Assembly (NCBI GenBank): GCA_009691105.1
Contig: SHVU01000010.1
Coordinates: forward strand, 1 to 64,000
Source: Rhodospirillales bacterium
Lineage (GTDB): Bacteria > Pseudomonadota > Alphaproteobacteria > Rhodospirillales > SHVU01
Direction of reading: 5' to 3'
Length of the DNA: 64,000 nucleotides
The notes below the pieces were generated by a model. That model saw nothing but the letters and a program-made list of their open reading frames with translations, was not told where the DNA came from and made no database searches. How positions within the stretch are numbered: position 1 is the stretch's first letter; every line of letters starts with the position of its first letter. The position numbers were made by a program, and so were the translations under genes. Shown in pieces: positions 1-8,020 of the stretch.

Positions 1-63
1 CCAGATCGCGCGGTCAATGATCTCAGGCGGGAACCGGTAGCCGCTGTAGCTGATTGTCTTCAT
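1..63 (-). CDS. IS6-family transposase, N-terminal end (partial)
   Basis: Reading the minus strand from an ATG at 63, the first 21 codons give MKTISYSGYRFPPEIIDRAI followed by W. The YSGYRFPPEII stretch is typical of the N-terminus of IS6-family (IS26/IS240-like) DDE transposases. The gene runs off the left edge, so the catalytic DDE residues cannot be seen. The 57 bases between the ATG and the integrase stub at about 121 should hold the IS terminal inverted repeat, but I could not fix its end. The family call rests on 21 residues; intactness is unknown. Confidence 0.7.
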   Translation of the reverse strand, partial: MKTISYSGYRFPPEIIDRAIW

Positions 64-120
64 CCATTTGACTACCGGAGGGCCAGAGTGGTCGCAAGCC
101 AGCTATCAACGTGACAATGT

Positions 121-309
121 CATTTGAGGCACACCGCCATCACACGACTCGCCGAGGCGGGCTGTACCATGCCGGAAATTTCCGGGATTACCGGACACGC
201 GGTGGCGAGCTGTCAGAAAATCGTCGAACGCTACCTGGTTCGCACCGCTGCCCTTGCACGTGCAGCGCTCCAAAAGCGGATCGATCGAGAAGGGACGGCG
301 AACAAATAA
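121..309 (+). pseudogene. Tyrosine recombinase (phage-type integrase) C-terminal remnant
   Basis: About 62 codons of open frame match the C-terminus of a tyrosine integrase. An LRHTAITRLAEAGCT segment (box II, with the Arg) is followed by ITGH (second conserved His) and ERYL, where the Tyr would be the nucleophile. The frame is closed by a TGA at 112-114 and the rest of the gene, including the first catalytic Arg and the Lys, is absent. It is therefore a 3' stub. Its left end falls beside the transposase start region, which suggests that an insertion sequence or IS-mediated deletion removed the 5' part. It points towards the 3' end of a tRNA-Leu gene 77 bases away, a classic integrase/att arrangement. 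Confidence 0.8.
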
Positions 310-386
310 GCGGCCGAACTCTAACGGCGTTAGACTCGTTCGCGAGCTGTTCCTCGTATCGGTAAGGGCGAGGGTGGCGGATATTG

Positions 387-473
387 TGGTGCCCCGGGAG
401 GGACTCGAACCCCCACGATGTTGCCACCAACAGATTTTGAGTCTGCCGCGTCTGCCAGTTCCGCCACCGGGGC
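387..473 (-). tRNA. tRNA-Leu (anticodon CAA)
   Basis: On the minus strand a GCCCCGG/CCGGGGC acceptor stem encloses a full cloverleaf with a long variable arm, as expected of a class II tRNA. The anticodon stem is GCAGA/TCTGT and the loop is CTCAAAA, so the anticodon is CAA (Leu, codon UUG). The discriminator is A and the 3' CCA is encoded (complement of 387-389). The T-arm GGTTCGAGTCC is normal. The tRNA 3' end faces the integrase remnant. Confidence 0.95.
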
Positions 474-647
474 ACGGGCCGCATCCTAGCCAAATCCGCG
501 AGGCTGGCCAGGGGCTTCCTGCGGGCCAGACGAGTTTTTTCCGGGCCCTCCGGAATGTCCTTCGACCCCTTCTGAAGGGCCGGCCCGCTCGGCGTCCGGT
601 GGGTTGCCGCGCCGTGCCACGACTGCTATAGCCGCCCAGCTTCACCC

Positions 648-1229
648 ATGTTCCGCAGCCTGTATGATTGGACGCTCCGCCTCGCCGCCCACCGCCGCGC
701 GTTACCGGCGCTGGCGCTGGTGTCGTTTGCCGAGAGCTCCTTCTTCCCAATCCCGCCCGACGCCATGCTCATCCCAATGTGCCTGGCACGGCGCGACCAG
801 GCGTTCCGGTTCGCCTTCGTCTGCACGATCGCTTCGGTCCTGGGCGGTATCCTGGGCTACGCCATCGGCTACTTCGCTTACGAGACGGTGGGTCGGCCGA
901 TCGTCGAGCTCTACGGCCTCCAAGCAGCGATGGACTCGTACCGGACCATGTTCGCCGAATGGGGTCTCTGGATCATCCTGATCAAGGGCCTGACGCCGAT
1001 CCCCTATAAGGTCGTGACCATCGCCAGCGGCGTTGCCGCCTTCGATCCCCTCGTCTTTATCTTGGCCTCGATCGTCACCCGCGCCGGCCGCTTTTTCATC
1101 GTCGCCGCGCTCATTTGGAAGTTCGGGCCGCCGATCCAAGCGTTCATCGAGAAGCGCCTGACCATCCTCAGCCTCGGGTTACTCGCGGTCGTCATCGGCG
1201 GCTTCGTCCTGGTCAAAGTCCTGCTCTAG
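648..1229 (+). CDS. YqaA-family (DedA/VTT-like) inner membrane protein
   Basis: A 193-residue membrane protein of the YqaA/SNARE-associated group. Residues 27-38 read FAESSFFPIPPD, the family's acidic-proline motif, and 112-128 carry KGLTPIPYKVV, the second signature. There are about four to five hydrophobic segments and the C-terminus ends in one. The DedA superfamily is linked to lipid scrambling or flipping, but the substrate of this branch is not established. The ATG has no clear Shine-Dalgarno. The next gene, dsbB, starts 38 bases downstream, so the two may be co-transcribed. Confidence 0.85.
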   Translation: MFRSLYDWTLRLAAHRRALPALALVSFAESSFFPIPPDAMLIPMCLARRDQAFRFAFVCTIASVLGGILGYAIGYFAYETVGRPIVELYGLQAAMDSYRTMFAEWGLWIILIKGLTPIPYKVVTIASGVAAFDPLVFILASIVTRAGRFFIVAALIWKFGPPIQAFIEKRLTILSLGLLAVVIGGFVLVKVLL

Positions 1230-1267
1230 CCATGGCGGGCGGTCCGGCTTTCCCGTATATCCGGGGC

Positions 1268-1783
1268 ATGGACCGGCTCCGCGAACTCAGCGCGTCGCCT
1301 CGCGCCCCGCTCGTCTTTGTTCTCGCGGCGAGCCTGGCGGCTCTCGCCGTTGCCTACACGGCGCAGTATGTCTTCGGCCTCGCGCCCTGTGTCCTTTGCC
1401 TGTATCAGCGCATTCCGTTCGCGGTCGCCGGCGGCATCGCCACCATCGGGCTTGTGGCGCTCTCGAGCGACAAAGCCCTGGTCAGCGCCGTGGTCGCCGC
1501 CGGCATCGTGTTCGCGATCGGCAGCGCCATTGCCGTCTATCACGTCGGCGTCGAGAAACACTGGTGGGTCTCGGTCGCGGCCTGCGGCGGTTCGTTGCCG
1601 TCAGCTATGACCGTCGAAGAACTGCGCGCCCGGCTCATGATGCCGCCGCCCGTGCCCTGCGACCGCATCGCCTGGTCGCTGTTCGGCTTGTCGATGGCTG
1701 CCTACAACGCCATCGCCTCGGCCCTCTTGGCGATCGGAACATTGGCCGGGGCCCGCGTCGCCTGGGCGGAGCGCGACCGATGA
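1268..1783 (+). CDS. dsbB: Disulfide bond formation protein B
   Basis: A 171-residue quinone-dependent oxidase that recharges DsbA in the periplasm. It has four hydrophobic segments. The first periplasmic loop has the redox pair CVLC (Cys41, Cys44), followed by the conserved YQR, and the second loop has Cys106 and Cys131. All four working cysteines are present. The ATG at 1268 was chosen because it places the first membrane helix close to the N-terminus; an earlier in-frame ATG at 1115 would overlap the previous gene. The stop overlaps the coq7 start (ATGA), so the two are translationally coupled. The pairing makes sense because DsbB passes electrons to ubiquinone. Confidence 0.92.
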   Translation: MDRLRELSASPRAPLVFVLAASLAALAVAYTAQYVFGLAPCVLCLYQRIPFAVAGGIATIGLVALSSDKALVSAVVAAGIVFAIGSAIAVYHVGVEKHWWVSVAACGGSLPSAMTVEELRARLMMPPPVPCDRIAWSLFGLSMAAYNAIASALLAIGTLAGARVAWAERDR

Positions 1784-2343
1784 AAGCCAAAGCCAAACGC
1801 CGGCCCCACCGCCATCTTCCCGGCGATCCGTCGCCGAGCCGCCTTCGCGAGCGCGCCATCCGCGTCGATCACGCCGGCGAATACGGCGCCGTACGGATTT
1901 ACGAAGGCCAACTGCGCGTCCTCGGCCAATCGCGGGTCGGATCGCTGCTCCGCGAAATGCGCGACGAAGAAGCCAAGCATCTCGAGATTTTCAACCGCCT
2001 CATCGCCGAGAACCGGGTCCGGCCGTCGGCGCTGCTGCCGCTGTGGCACGTCGGCGGATTCCTGCTCGGCGTCGGCACGGCCCTGCTCGGCGAGAAGGCC
2101 GCCATGGCCTGTACCGCCGCCGTCGAAGAAGTCATCGAGCAGCACTATCAGGGACAGATCGACAGCATCGGCGCCGACGATCGCGAGCTGGAGGACGTCA
2201 TCGCCCATTGCCGGGCCGGCGAAGTCGAACACCGCGAGACGGCGCTGCGCCACGGCGCCGAAGACGCGCCGGCGCACGGGCCTTTGTCGGAAGCGATCAA
2301 AGCCGGCTGTCGGCTCGCAATCTGGATTGCCGAGCGGGTCTAA
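1780..2343 (+). CDS. coq7: Demethoxyubiquinone hydroxylase (Coq7 family)
   Basis: A 187-residue di-iron carboxylate enzyme that hydroxylates 2-polyprenyl-3-methyl-6-methoxy-benzoquinol in ubiquinone synthesis. The ligand motifs are present in order: HAGEYGA (Glu34), DEEAKH (62-67), AAVEEVIEQHY (113-123) and EVEHRE (148-153). The start overlaps the dsbB stop. It converges on a crotonase gene 18 bases away, with no obvious terminator between them. Coq7 in place of the flavoprotein UbiF is typical of alphaproteobacteria and mitochondria. All six expected iron ligands can be found. Confidence 0.93.
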   Translation: MKAKAKRRPHRHLPGDPSPSRLRERAIRVDHAGEYGAVRIYEGQLRVLGQSRVGSLLREMRDEEAKHLEIFNRLIAENRVRPSALLPLWHVGGFLLGVGTALLGEKAAMACTAAVEEVIEQHYQGQIDSIGADDRELEDVIAHCRAGEVEHRETALRHGAEDAPAHGPLSEAIKAGCRLAIWIAERV

Positions 2344-2361
2344 AGACCGGCTTGGCGTCGC

Positions 2362-3150
2362 TTAGCGGCCGGTAAAGACTGCCTTTCGCTTTTCCATGAA
2401 GGCGCGGCGGCCTTCGATGTAGTCCTGGCTCGCGAAGCAGGCTTTGACCATGCGGTCGCAGGCTGCCATGTCGCGATCCGCCGGATCCTTCACCAATTCG
2501 CCGACGATCTTCTTGATGGACGCCACGGTCAGCGGCGCGTTGTCGGCAATGGACTGCACGAGTTCTTTCACCTGCGCGGCGAGATCGGCCTTGGGGACGA
2601 CGCGATTGACCAAGCCCATGGCGAACGCCTCTTCGGCCGTGTAGCGGCGCGCCGTGTAGAAAATCTCGCGGGTAAACGCCGGGCCGACCAGATCCATGAG
2701 CCGGCGCACGCCGTCGGCGCCATAGCCCAAGCCGAGCTTCGCCGCCGGAACACCAAACTGCGATCCGACTGAACACATCCGCATGTCGCAGGCGAGCGCG
2801 AGCGACATGCCGCCGCCGATGCAATACCCGTCGATCATCGCCAACGTCGGCTTGGCGAAGTTGACCAAAGCCTCGGTCGCGGCATGGGTCGCGGCGTTGT
2901 AGCGATCGACCGCGTTTTGGGACGCGCGTTCGCTTTCGAACTTGGAAATGTCGGCGCCAGACACGAAGGCTTTGCCCCCGGCCCCACTGACGACGACGAC
3001 GCGCACCGCTGGATCCGTGGCGAACCCCGCCATGATCTCGACCACCGCTTCCCACATCTCGCGCGAAACGGCGTTGTGGCGTTCCGGGTTATTGAAAATC
3101 ATGCGACCGACGGCGCCATCGCGCTCGACGATCATTTTATCGGTAGCCAT
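2362..3150 (-). CDS. Enoyl-CoA hydratase/isomerase (crotonase) family protein
   Basis: A 262-residue crotonase-fold protein. The oxyanion-hole segments are clear: KAFVSGADI and DGYCIGGGM. Where typical hydratases carry the first catalytic Glu (FGxPE), this protein reads FGVPAAKLGLG, so that Glu looks replaced by Ala. The second Glu seems kept in FTREIFY. That raises the possibility of an isomerase, hydrolase or other crotonase activity rather than a standard hydratase. The ATG at 3150 follows an AAAGG about 8 bases upstream and is preferred over the GTG at 3159. It lies 56 bases downstream of a family III CoA-transferase on the same strand, so the pair probably acts on one acyl-CoA. Confidence 0.88.
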   Translation of the reverse strand: MATDKMIVERDGAVGRMIFNNPERHNAVSREMWEAVVEIMAGFATDPAVRVVVVSGAGGKAFVSGADISKFESERASQNAVDRYNAATHAATEALVNFAKPTLAMIDGYCIGGGMSLALACDMRMCSVGSQFGVPAAKLGLGYGADGVRRLMDLVGPAFTREIFYTARRYTAEEAFAMGLVNRVVPKADLAAQVKELVQSIADNAPLTVASIKKIVGELVKDPADRDMAACDRMVKACFASQDYIEGRRAFMEKRKAVFTGR

Positions 3151-3206
3151 GGATGTCACCTTTGCTGGCGCGAGAAACGAAACAAACGACCTAACCTATC
3201 GGCGAC

Positions 3207-4400
3207 TCAGACCACGCCGCCAGCCCGCAGCGCTTTGATTTCGGCGGCGGAGAAGCCGAATTCGGCCAGCACTTCGTCGGTGTGCTCGCCGCGCAAGGGG
3301 GCGCGCCGGACCATGCGGCTTGGCGTGCGGGTCATCTCGATCGGCTGGCGCACCACGTCTTCAGTCTTGCCGTTGCCGACGTCGACCGGCTCGGCGATCT
3401 TCAAATGCTTCACCTGCGGATCGGCAAAGACCTGATCGATCGTATTGATCTCGCCGGTCGGAACGCCGGCCTCGTTCAGGAACTTGACCCAATGGCGGCT
3501 GGGTTTGTCCTTGAGGAGATTGTTGAGCTCGACGTTGAGCGCGGCGCGGTTCTTGGAGCGGGCCTTCGCATCGATGTACTCTGGACGCTTGGTGAGCTCG
3601 TCCGCATTCAACGCCTTGGCGAGCCGAAGCCAGAACGCCTGGCCCGCGCAGGCGATGTTGATGTGGCCGTCGGAGGTCGTGAAGACGCCGGTCGGGATCA
3701 TGGTGGGATGATCGTTGCCGGCTTGCGGCGGGACTTCCTTGCCGATCAGCCACCGCGCCGCCTGGAAATCGAGCATGAAGATCTGCGCCTCGAGCAGCGA
3801 GGTTTTCACCCACTGCCCCTTCCCAGACACTTCGCGCTCAAGCAGCGCCACGGCGATGCCGAAAGACGCGAAGACGCCCGAGGACAGATCGGCGATGGGA
3901 ATGCCGACCCGGACCGGTCCCTGGCCCGGCAATCCGGTGATCGACATCAAGCCGCCGACGCCTTGGACGACCTGATCGAAACCCGGGCGATCGCCGTCGG
4001 GACCGTCCTGACCGAAGCCCGAAATGCTGGCGTAGACGAGCCGCGGGTTGATCTTGGCGAGAGTCTCGTAATCGAGGCCCAGGCGGAATTTCACGTCGGC
4101 ACGGAAGTTCTCGACGACGACGTCGGCTTTTTCAACCAGCCGCTTGAACGTCGCCACGCCTTCCGGCGCCTTGAGGTTGAGGGTCAGGCTGCGCTTGTTC
4201 CGCTGCAGGTTCTTGAAGTCCGGCGTGTCGCGGCCGGCGCCCAAGGCGCCGTCGGCCTCGAGGGCTTCGGGCATCTCGACTTTGATGACGTTCGCACCCC
4301 AGTCGCCCAACTGACGGACGCAGGTCGGGCCGGAGCGGACCCGGGTCAGATCTAGGACCGTAAAACGCGAGAGAGCTTGCGAGGCGGGCTGGAACGGCAT
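3207..4400 (-). CDS. CaiB/BaiF family III CoA-transferase
   Basis: A 397-residue member of the formyl-CoA/carnitine CoA-transferase family, which moves CoA between carboxylic acids through an aspartyl-CoA anhydride. The catalytic Asp is Asp171 in GIPIADLSSG. The N-terminal Rossmann part VLDLTRVRSGPTCVRQLGDWGANVIKVE is typical except that VRSGP replaces the usual AGP-type motif. The ATG at 4400 has an AAAGG about 10 bases upstream; a TTG at 4421 is the alternative. It is probably co-transcribed with the crotonase downstream. The acid substrate cannot be read from sequence. Confidence 0.9.
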   Translation of the reverse strand: MPFQPASQALSRFTVLDLTRVRSGPTCVRQLGDWGANVIKVEMPEALEADGALGAGRDTPDFKNLQRNKRSLTLNLKAPEGVATFKRLVEKADVVVENFRADVKFRLGLDYETLAKINPRLVYASISGFGQDGPDGDRPGFDQVVQGVGGLMSITGLPGQGPVRVGIPIADLSSGVFASFGIAVALLEREVSGKGQWVKTSLLEAQIFMLDFQAARWLIGKEVPPQAGNDHPTMIPTGVFTTSDGHINIACAGQAFWLRLAKALNADELTKRPEYIDAKARSKNRAALNVELNNLLKDKPSRHWVKFLNEAGVPTGEINTIDQVFADPQVKHLKIAEPVDVGNGKTEDVVRQPIEMTRTPSRMVRRAPLRGEHTDEVLAEFGFSAAEIKALRAGGVV

Positions 4401-4477
4401 CGGTCGAGAACCTTTACGCAAAGGGTGAACAGAAGGGTGGCCGCGACTATAGCGCGGGTTGGCGAAAAATTCGCGCC

Positions 4478-5269
4478 TCAGCCCGGCCGGCGATTCCGAA
4501 TGCCGTCGAGACTTGCGATCACGCCGCGCAACGTACGGACTTCATGATCGGTGAGGCCAATCCGGCCAAAAATATTGCGCAGATTGCGCTTCATCGAGGG
4601 TCGCTTGTCGGCATTGCGGAGAAAGCCGCTCTCCGTCAACGCGGCCTCGAGATGCTCAAACAATCCGATCAGTTCACCTTTGGTGGCCTGGCGGGCGCGG
4701 AACTCGGCATCGAAGACCTCGGCCGGCTCGCCCTGGCCGCGAAACCATTCGTACCCCAGCACCGCCACGGCGTGCCCCAGATTGAGCGACCATATGCCGT
4801 TGGGGTCGGTCGGGATGGTGACCATGGCATCGGCGATCGCCACATCGTCGTTGCCGAGACCTTTGGCTTCTGGCCCGAACAACCATCCGGGCCTGAGATC
4901 GGGATCGGGGGCGCGCATGCGAGCAACCGCGGCCTCCGGCGAGACCGCGGTCTTGGTCATATGCCGGCTGCGCGCCGTGGTCGCATAGACAAGATTCAGA
5001 TCGGCGATCGCTTCGGCGGTCGTCTCGAACAGGCGAGCCCCGTTGATGATCGCATCGGCGTCGACCGCGGCCGACACGGCGCGAGGGTTCGGCCAGCCGT
5101 CGCGTGGCCGGACGAGGCGCAAATCGTGCAATCCAAAGTTGGCCATGGCCCGCGCCGCCATGCCGATGTTGTCCCCGAGTTGGGGATCAACCAGCACGAC
5201 CACCGGAGGGACCGGGGCCGCGCCGGAGCTAGGCGCTTCGGGCTTGTTGGGCCGGGGCAGCCGCGCCAT
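4478..5269 (-). CDS. TrmJ/TrmH-type RNA 2'-O-methyltransferase
   Basis: A 263-residue SPOUT-fold RNA methylase. Motif 1 is NIGMAARAMANFG (34-46), motif 2 is GPEAKGLGNDDV, and the knot motif is SLNLGHAVAVLGYEWF. This set matches the TrmJ branch, which methylates position 32 of tRNA anticodon loops. The C-terminal NxxRRPG tail is also usual. The start was placed at MARLPRP; it lies inside the 3' end of cimA with about 41 bases overlap, and upstream in-frame codons would be read through cimA coding sequence. TrmJ rather than another TrmH-family methylase is an inference. Confidence 0.87.
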   Translation of the reverse strand: MARLPRPNKPEAPSSGAAPVPPVVVLVDPQLGDNIGMAARAMANFGLHDLRLVRPRDGWPNPRAVSAAVDADAIINGARLFETTAEAIADLNLVYATTARSRHMTKTAVSPEAAVARMRAPDPDLRPGWLFGPEAKGLGNDDVAIADAMVTIPTDPNGIWSLNLGHAVAVLGYEWFRGQGEPAEVFDAEFRARQATKGELIGLFEHLEAALTESGFLRNADKRPSMKRNLRNIFGRIGLTDHEVRTLRGVIASLDGIRNRRPG

Positions 5270-6845
5270 CGCGGAAAAGCTTGTAGACGAGCGAATCGTG
5301 GAGGGCGTTGTACGAGGCATCGATGATGTTCGCCGAGACCCCGATCGTCGACCAACGGGTGCCTTTCTCGTCGGCGGATTCGATCATGACACGGGTCACC
5401 GCGGCGGTGCCTTCGTTCGGCGTCAGGATGCGAACCTTGTAGTCGACGAGGCGCAGATCGCGGAGTTCGGGATAGGCCGGGGCCAAAACCTTGCGCAGGC
5501 TAGCGTCGAGCGCGTTGACCGGGCCGTTGCCTTCGGCGACCGCCATATGGAAGGACGGGCCGACGACCAGTTTCACGGTCGCTTCCGAAATCGTGATGAG
5601 CTCGCCCTTGGCGTTCCAGCGGCGCTCGTCGATGACGCGGAAGCTTTTCAGATTGAAGTAGTCGGGAACCTCCCCCATGACCCGGCGCGCCATGATCTCG
5701 AAGCTAGCCTCGGCGCCGTCGTAGGCGTAACCCTCAAACTCTTTGTCTTTGACGGTCTTCAAGAGCGCCCCGATGCGGCTGTCGTCGGCGCTGATGTCGA
5801 TGCCGATGTCACGGAACCGCGCCAAGATGTTGGAGCGCCCGGCTTGGTCTGAGACCACGATGTGGCGGCGGTTGCCGACGAGATCAGGAACGATGTGCTC
5901 GTAGGAGCGCGGGTCCTTCTCGACCGCCGAGACGTGCAAACCGCCCTTATGAGCGAAGGCCGAGAGGCCGACGTAGGGCGCGTTACGGCTCGGGGCGCGA
6001 TTCAGGCGTTCGTCGACAAGATGCGAGACGCGCGTCAGATGCGTCAGGTCCGCTTCGCCGACGCCGGTCGTGTATCCCATCTTCAAAATCAGCGACGGCA
6101 GGATCGAGACCAGGTTGGCGTTGCCACAGCGCTCGCCCAAGCCGTTGACGGTACCTTGGATCTGTCGGGCGCCGGCTTCGACGGCGGCAAGACTGTTGGC
6201 GACGGCATTGCCGGTGTCATCGTGGAAATGAACGCCGATGCGGTCGCCGGGAATACGCTTCATGACCTCGCGAACGATCGTGTCGACTTCGCTCGGCAAG
6301 GTTCCGCCGTTGGTGTCGCAGAGCACGACCCAACGCGCTCCGGCCTTGTAGGCCGTCTCGATACATTCAAGCGCGTAGGCGGGATTGGCTTTGTAGCCAT
6401 CGAAGAAATGTTCGGCGTCGAAGAGGACTTCCTCGACACGCTCGGCCGCCAGCTTGATGCTGTCGTCGATCATCTTGGTATTTTCTTCGAGGCTGATCCC
6501 GAGCGCCGAGGTCACGCCGAAGTCCCAGGTCTTGCCGACCAGACACAATGCTTTCGTTTTGGCGGCGAACAACGTGTTCAAACCAGGATCGTTGGCGGCG
6601 CTGCGGCCCGGCCGGCGCGTCATGCCAAAGGCGGTGAAGCGCGAGCGGCGCAGCTTGGGCGGCTCGGCGAAAAACGCGTCGTCGGTCGGGTTGGCGCCCG
6701 GCCAACCGCCCTCGATGTAATCGATACCAAGCGAGTCCAACGCCTCCGCGATCGCCGTCTTGTCGACGGTTGAGAAGTCGACGCCCTGGGTCTGGGCACC
6801 GTCGCGCAGCGTCGTGTCATAGAGATAGACTCGCTTGTCGCTCAT
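5229..6845 (-). CDS. cimA: (R)-citramalate synthase
   Basis: A 538-residue enzyme of the isopropylmalate/citramalate synthase family that condenses pyruvate and acetyl-CoA to citramalate, the first step of the threonine-independent route to isoleucine. The N-terminus has DTTLRDG (10-16), the metal site has HFHDD, and NGLGERCGN follows. A C-terminal LeuA dimer/regulatory domain (from about 400) should bind isoleucine. The length and the split of TIM barrel and regulatory domain match CimA rather than LeuA or homocitrate synthase. The TrmJ-like gene overlaps its 3' end. Confidence 0.92.
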   Translation of the reverse strand: MSDKRVYLYDTTLRDGAQTQGVDFSTVDKTAIAEALDSLGIDYIEGGWPGANPTDDAFFAEPPKLRRSRFTAFGMTRRPGRSAANDPGLNTLFAAKTKALCLVGKTWDFGVTSALGISLEENTKMIDDSIKLAAERVEEVLFDAEHFFDGYKANPAYALECIETAYKAGARWVVLCDTNGGTLPSEVDTIVREVMKRIPGDRIGVHFHDDTGNAVANSLAAVEAGARQIQGTVNGLGERCGNANLVSILPSLILKMGYTTGVGEADLTHLTRVSHLVDERLNRAPSRNAPYVGLSAFAHKGGLHVSAVEKDPRSYEHIVPDLVGNRRHIVVSDQAGRSNILARFRDIGIDISADDSRIGALLKTVKDKEFEGYAYDGAEASFEIMARRVMGEVPDYFNLKSFRVIDERRWNAKGELITISEATVKLVVGPSFHMAVAEGNGPVNALDASLRKVLAPAYPELRDLRLVDYKVRILTPNEGTAAVTRVMIESADEKGTRWSTIGVSANIIDASYNALHDSLVYKLFRDGAAAPAQQARSA

Positions 6846-6971
6846 GATCCCGGCCTAGCCGCGGAAAGTCGCCGAGAATGCCCAATTCGAGCCGGCGCCT
6901 CAAGGCCAAAGGCCAAGGATCGTCGGGGGTGGGCCTGGATCGACCGATCCCGCCACCGCCGCCAACCGTCT

Positions 6972-7835
6972 CTAGGTGAGGATTCCCTTCAAAAACGTCA
7001 CGGTCCGGGACCAGGCGAGCGTCGCCGCCTTTTCGTCGTAGCGATCGCCGGCCGTGTCGTTATGGAAGGCGTGCTGGGCGCCCTCATAGACATGGAGGGT
7101 GTATTTGACGTTGGCCGCCTTGGCTGCGGCTTCGAACGCCGGAAGGCCGGCGTTGATGCGCTCGTCCATGCCGGCGTACTGCAGCATCATCTGCGCCTTG
7201 ATCTTGGGAACGTCAGTGGGCTCGGGCAACTGACCGTAGAACGGCACGGCGGCCATCACGTCCGGCGAATGGACGGCAACCTGGTTGACCATATCGCCGC
7301 CCCAGCAGAATCCGACGACGCCGACCTTCTGGATCGACTCGAAGTGGTTCTTGATGAAAGCTGCCGCCGCAACGCCGTTGGCGATGGTCTGGGCACGATC
7401 GAGCTTGGCGAACATGTCTCGAGCCTGGCCGGCGTCGGACGGCGTCCCGCCGAGCGGCGAGAGGAAGTCCACCGCCAGCGCCAGGAATCCGGCAAGACCA
7501 GCGCGGCGCGCGACGTCTTCGATATGCGGGTTGAGACCCCGGTTTTCGTGAATGATGACCAAGCCCGGCATCCGGCCGCCCATGCGCAGACGCGACATGT
7601 AGGCCTTCACGTCTCCGGTCGCGCCTTTGAAGGTGACGCGCGAGTTGGCGAGCTTCGGTTCGGATTCCGGCACGGTCGCCGCCTGGGCGTAATTGTTCTC
7701 GAGAAGCGGCAGCAAGGCCAAAGCTGCCGCCATGCTGCCCGTCATCGTCGCCAGCCGCTCCAGGAAGACGCGACGTGGCAGCGGCGCATGGGTGTATTCG
7801 TCGTAAAGATTGATAATCTTTTGGTCCAAAGCCAT
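6972..7835 (-). CDS. Dienelactone hydrolase family protein with Tat-like signal
   Basis: A 287-residue alpha/beta hydrolase of the dienelactone hydrolase family. The Cys nucleophile is Cys177 in GFCWGG; Asp224 (GMDERI) and His255 (GAQHAF) complete the triad, and Glu97 in HENRG is the family's helper residue. The N-terminus carries LPRRVFLERLA (19-29) followed by a hydrophobic run ending AQAA, which looks like a Tat signal and suggests export of the folded enzyme. The ATG at 7835 has GGAGG upstream; longer in-frame starts would add 40 residues of unlike composition. The substrate is unknown. It stands alone on the minus strand with gaps on both sides. Confidence 0.88.
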   Translation of the reverse strand: MALDQKIINLYDEYTHAPLPRRVFLERLATMTGSMAAALALLPLLENNYAQAATVPESEPKLANSRVTFKGATGDVKAYMSRLRMGGRMPGLVIIHENRGLNPHIEDVARRAGLAGFLALAVDFLSPLGGTPSDAGQARDMFAKLDRAQTIANGVAAAAFIKNHFESIQKVGVVGFCWGGDMVNQVAVHSPDVMAAVPFYGQLPEPTDVPKIKAQMMLQYAGMDERINAGLPAFEAAAKAANVKYTLHVYEGAQHAFHNDTAGDRYDEKAATLAWSRTVTFLKGILT

Positions 7836-8004
7836 CGGTGCCTCCGTGTTGTGCCATGTTGCTGGGATCGTTGCGTCCCCTTTATGAACACGTGAGCTAG
7901 CCCGAAAGTCCGGTTTTTCGCAAGTTGAGTGGCTCGTTGCGAAGAGCAACGCCACGCACTTGTAATATTAGATTTCTGGTCTGGAACCGAAAGTAATTGA
8001 GAAT

Positions 8005-8020
8005 GCGGGCTTAAGCCCGC
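8005..8020 (-). terminator. Palindrome at the cysS stop, weak terminator candidate
   Basis: GCGGGC-TTAA-GCCCGC is a perfect 16-base palindrome that includes the cysS stop codon. It could fold with a TTAA loop in the mRNA, but no U-run follows, so intrinsic termination is doubtful. Confidence 0.3.
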
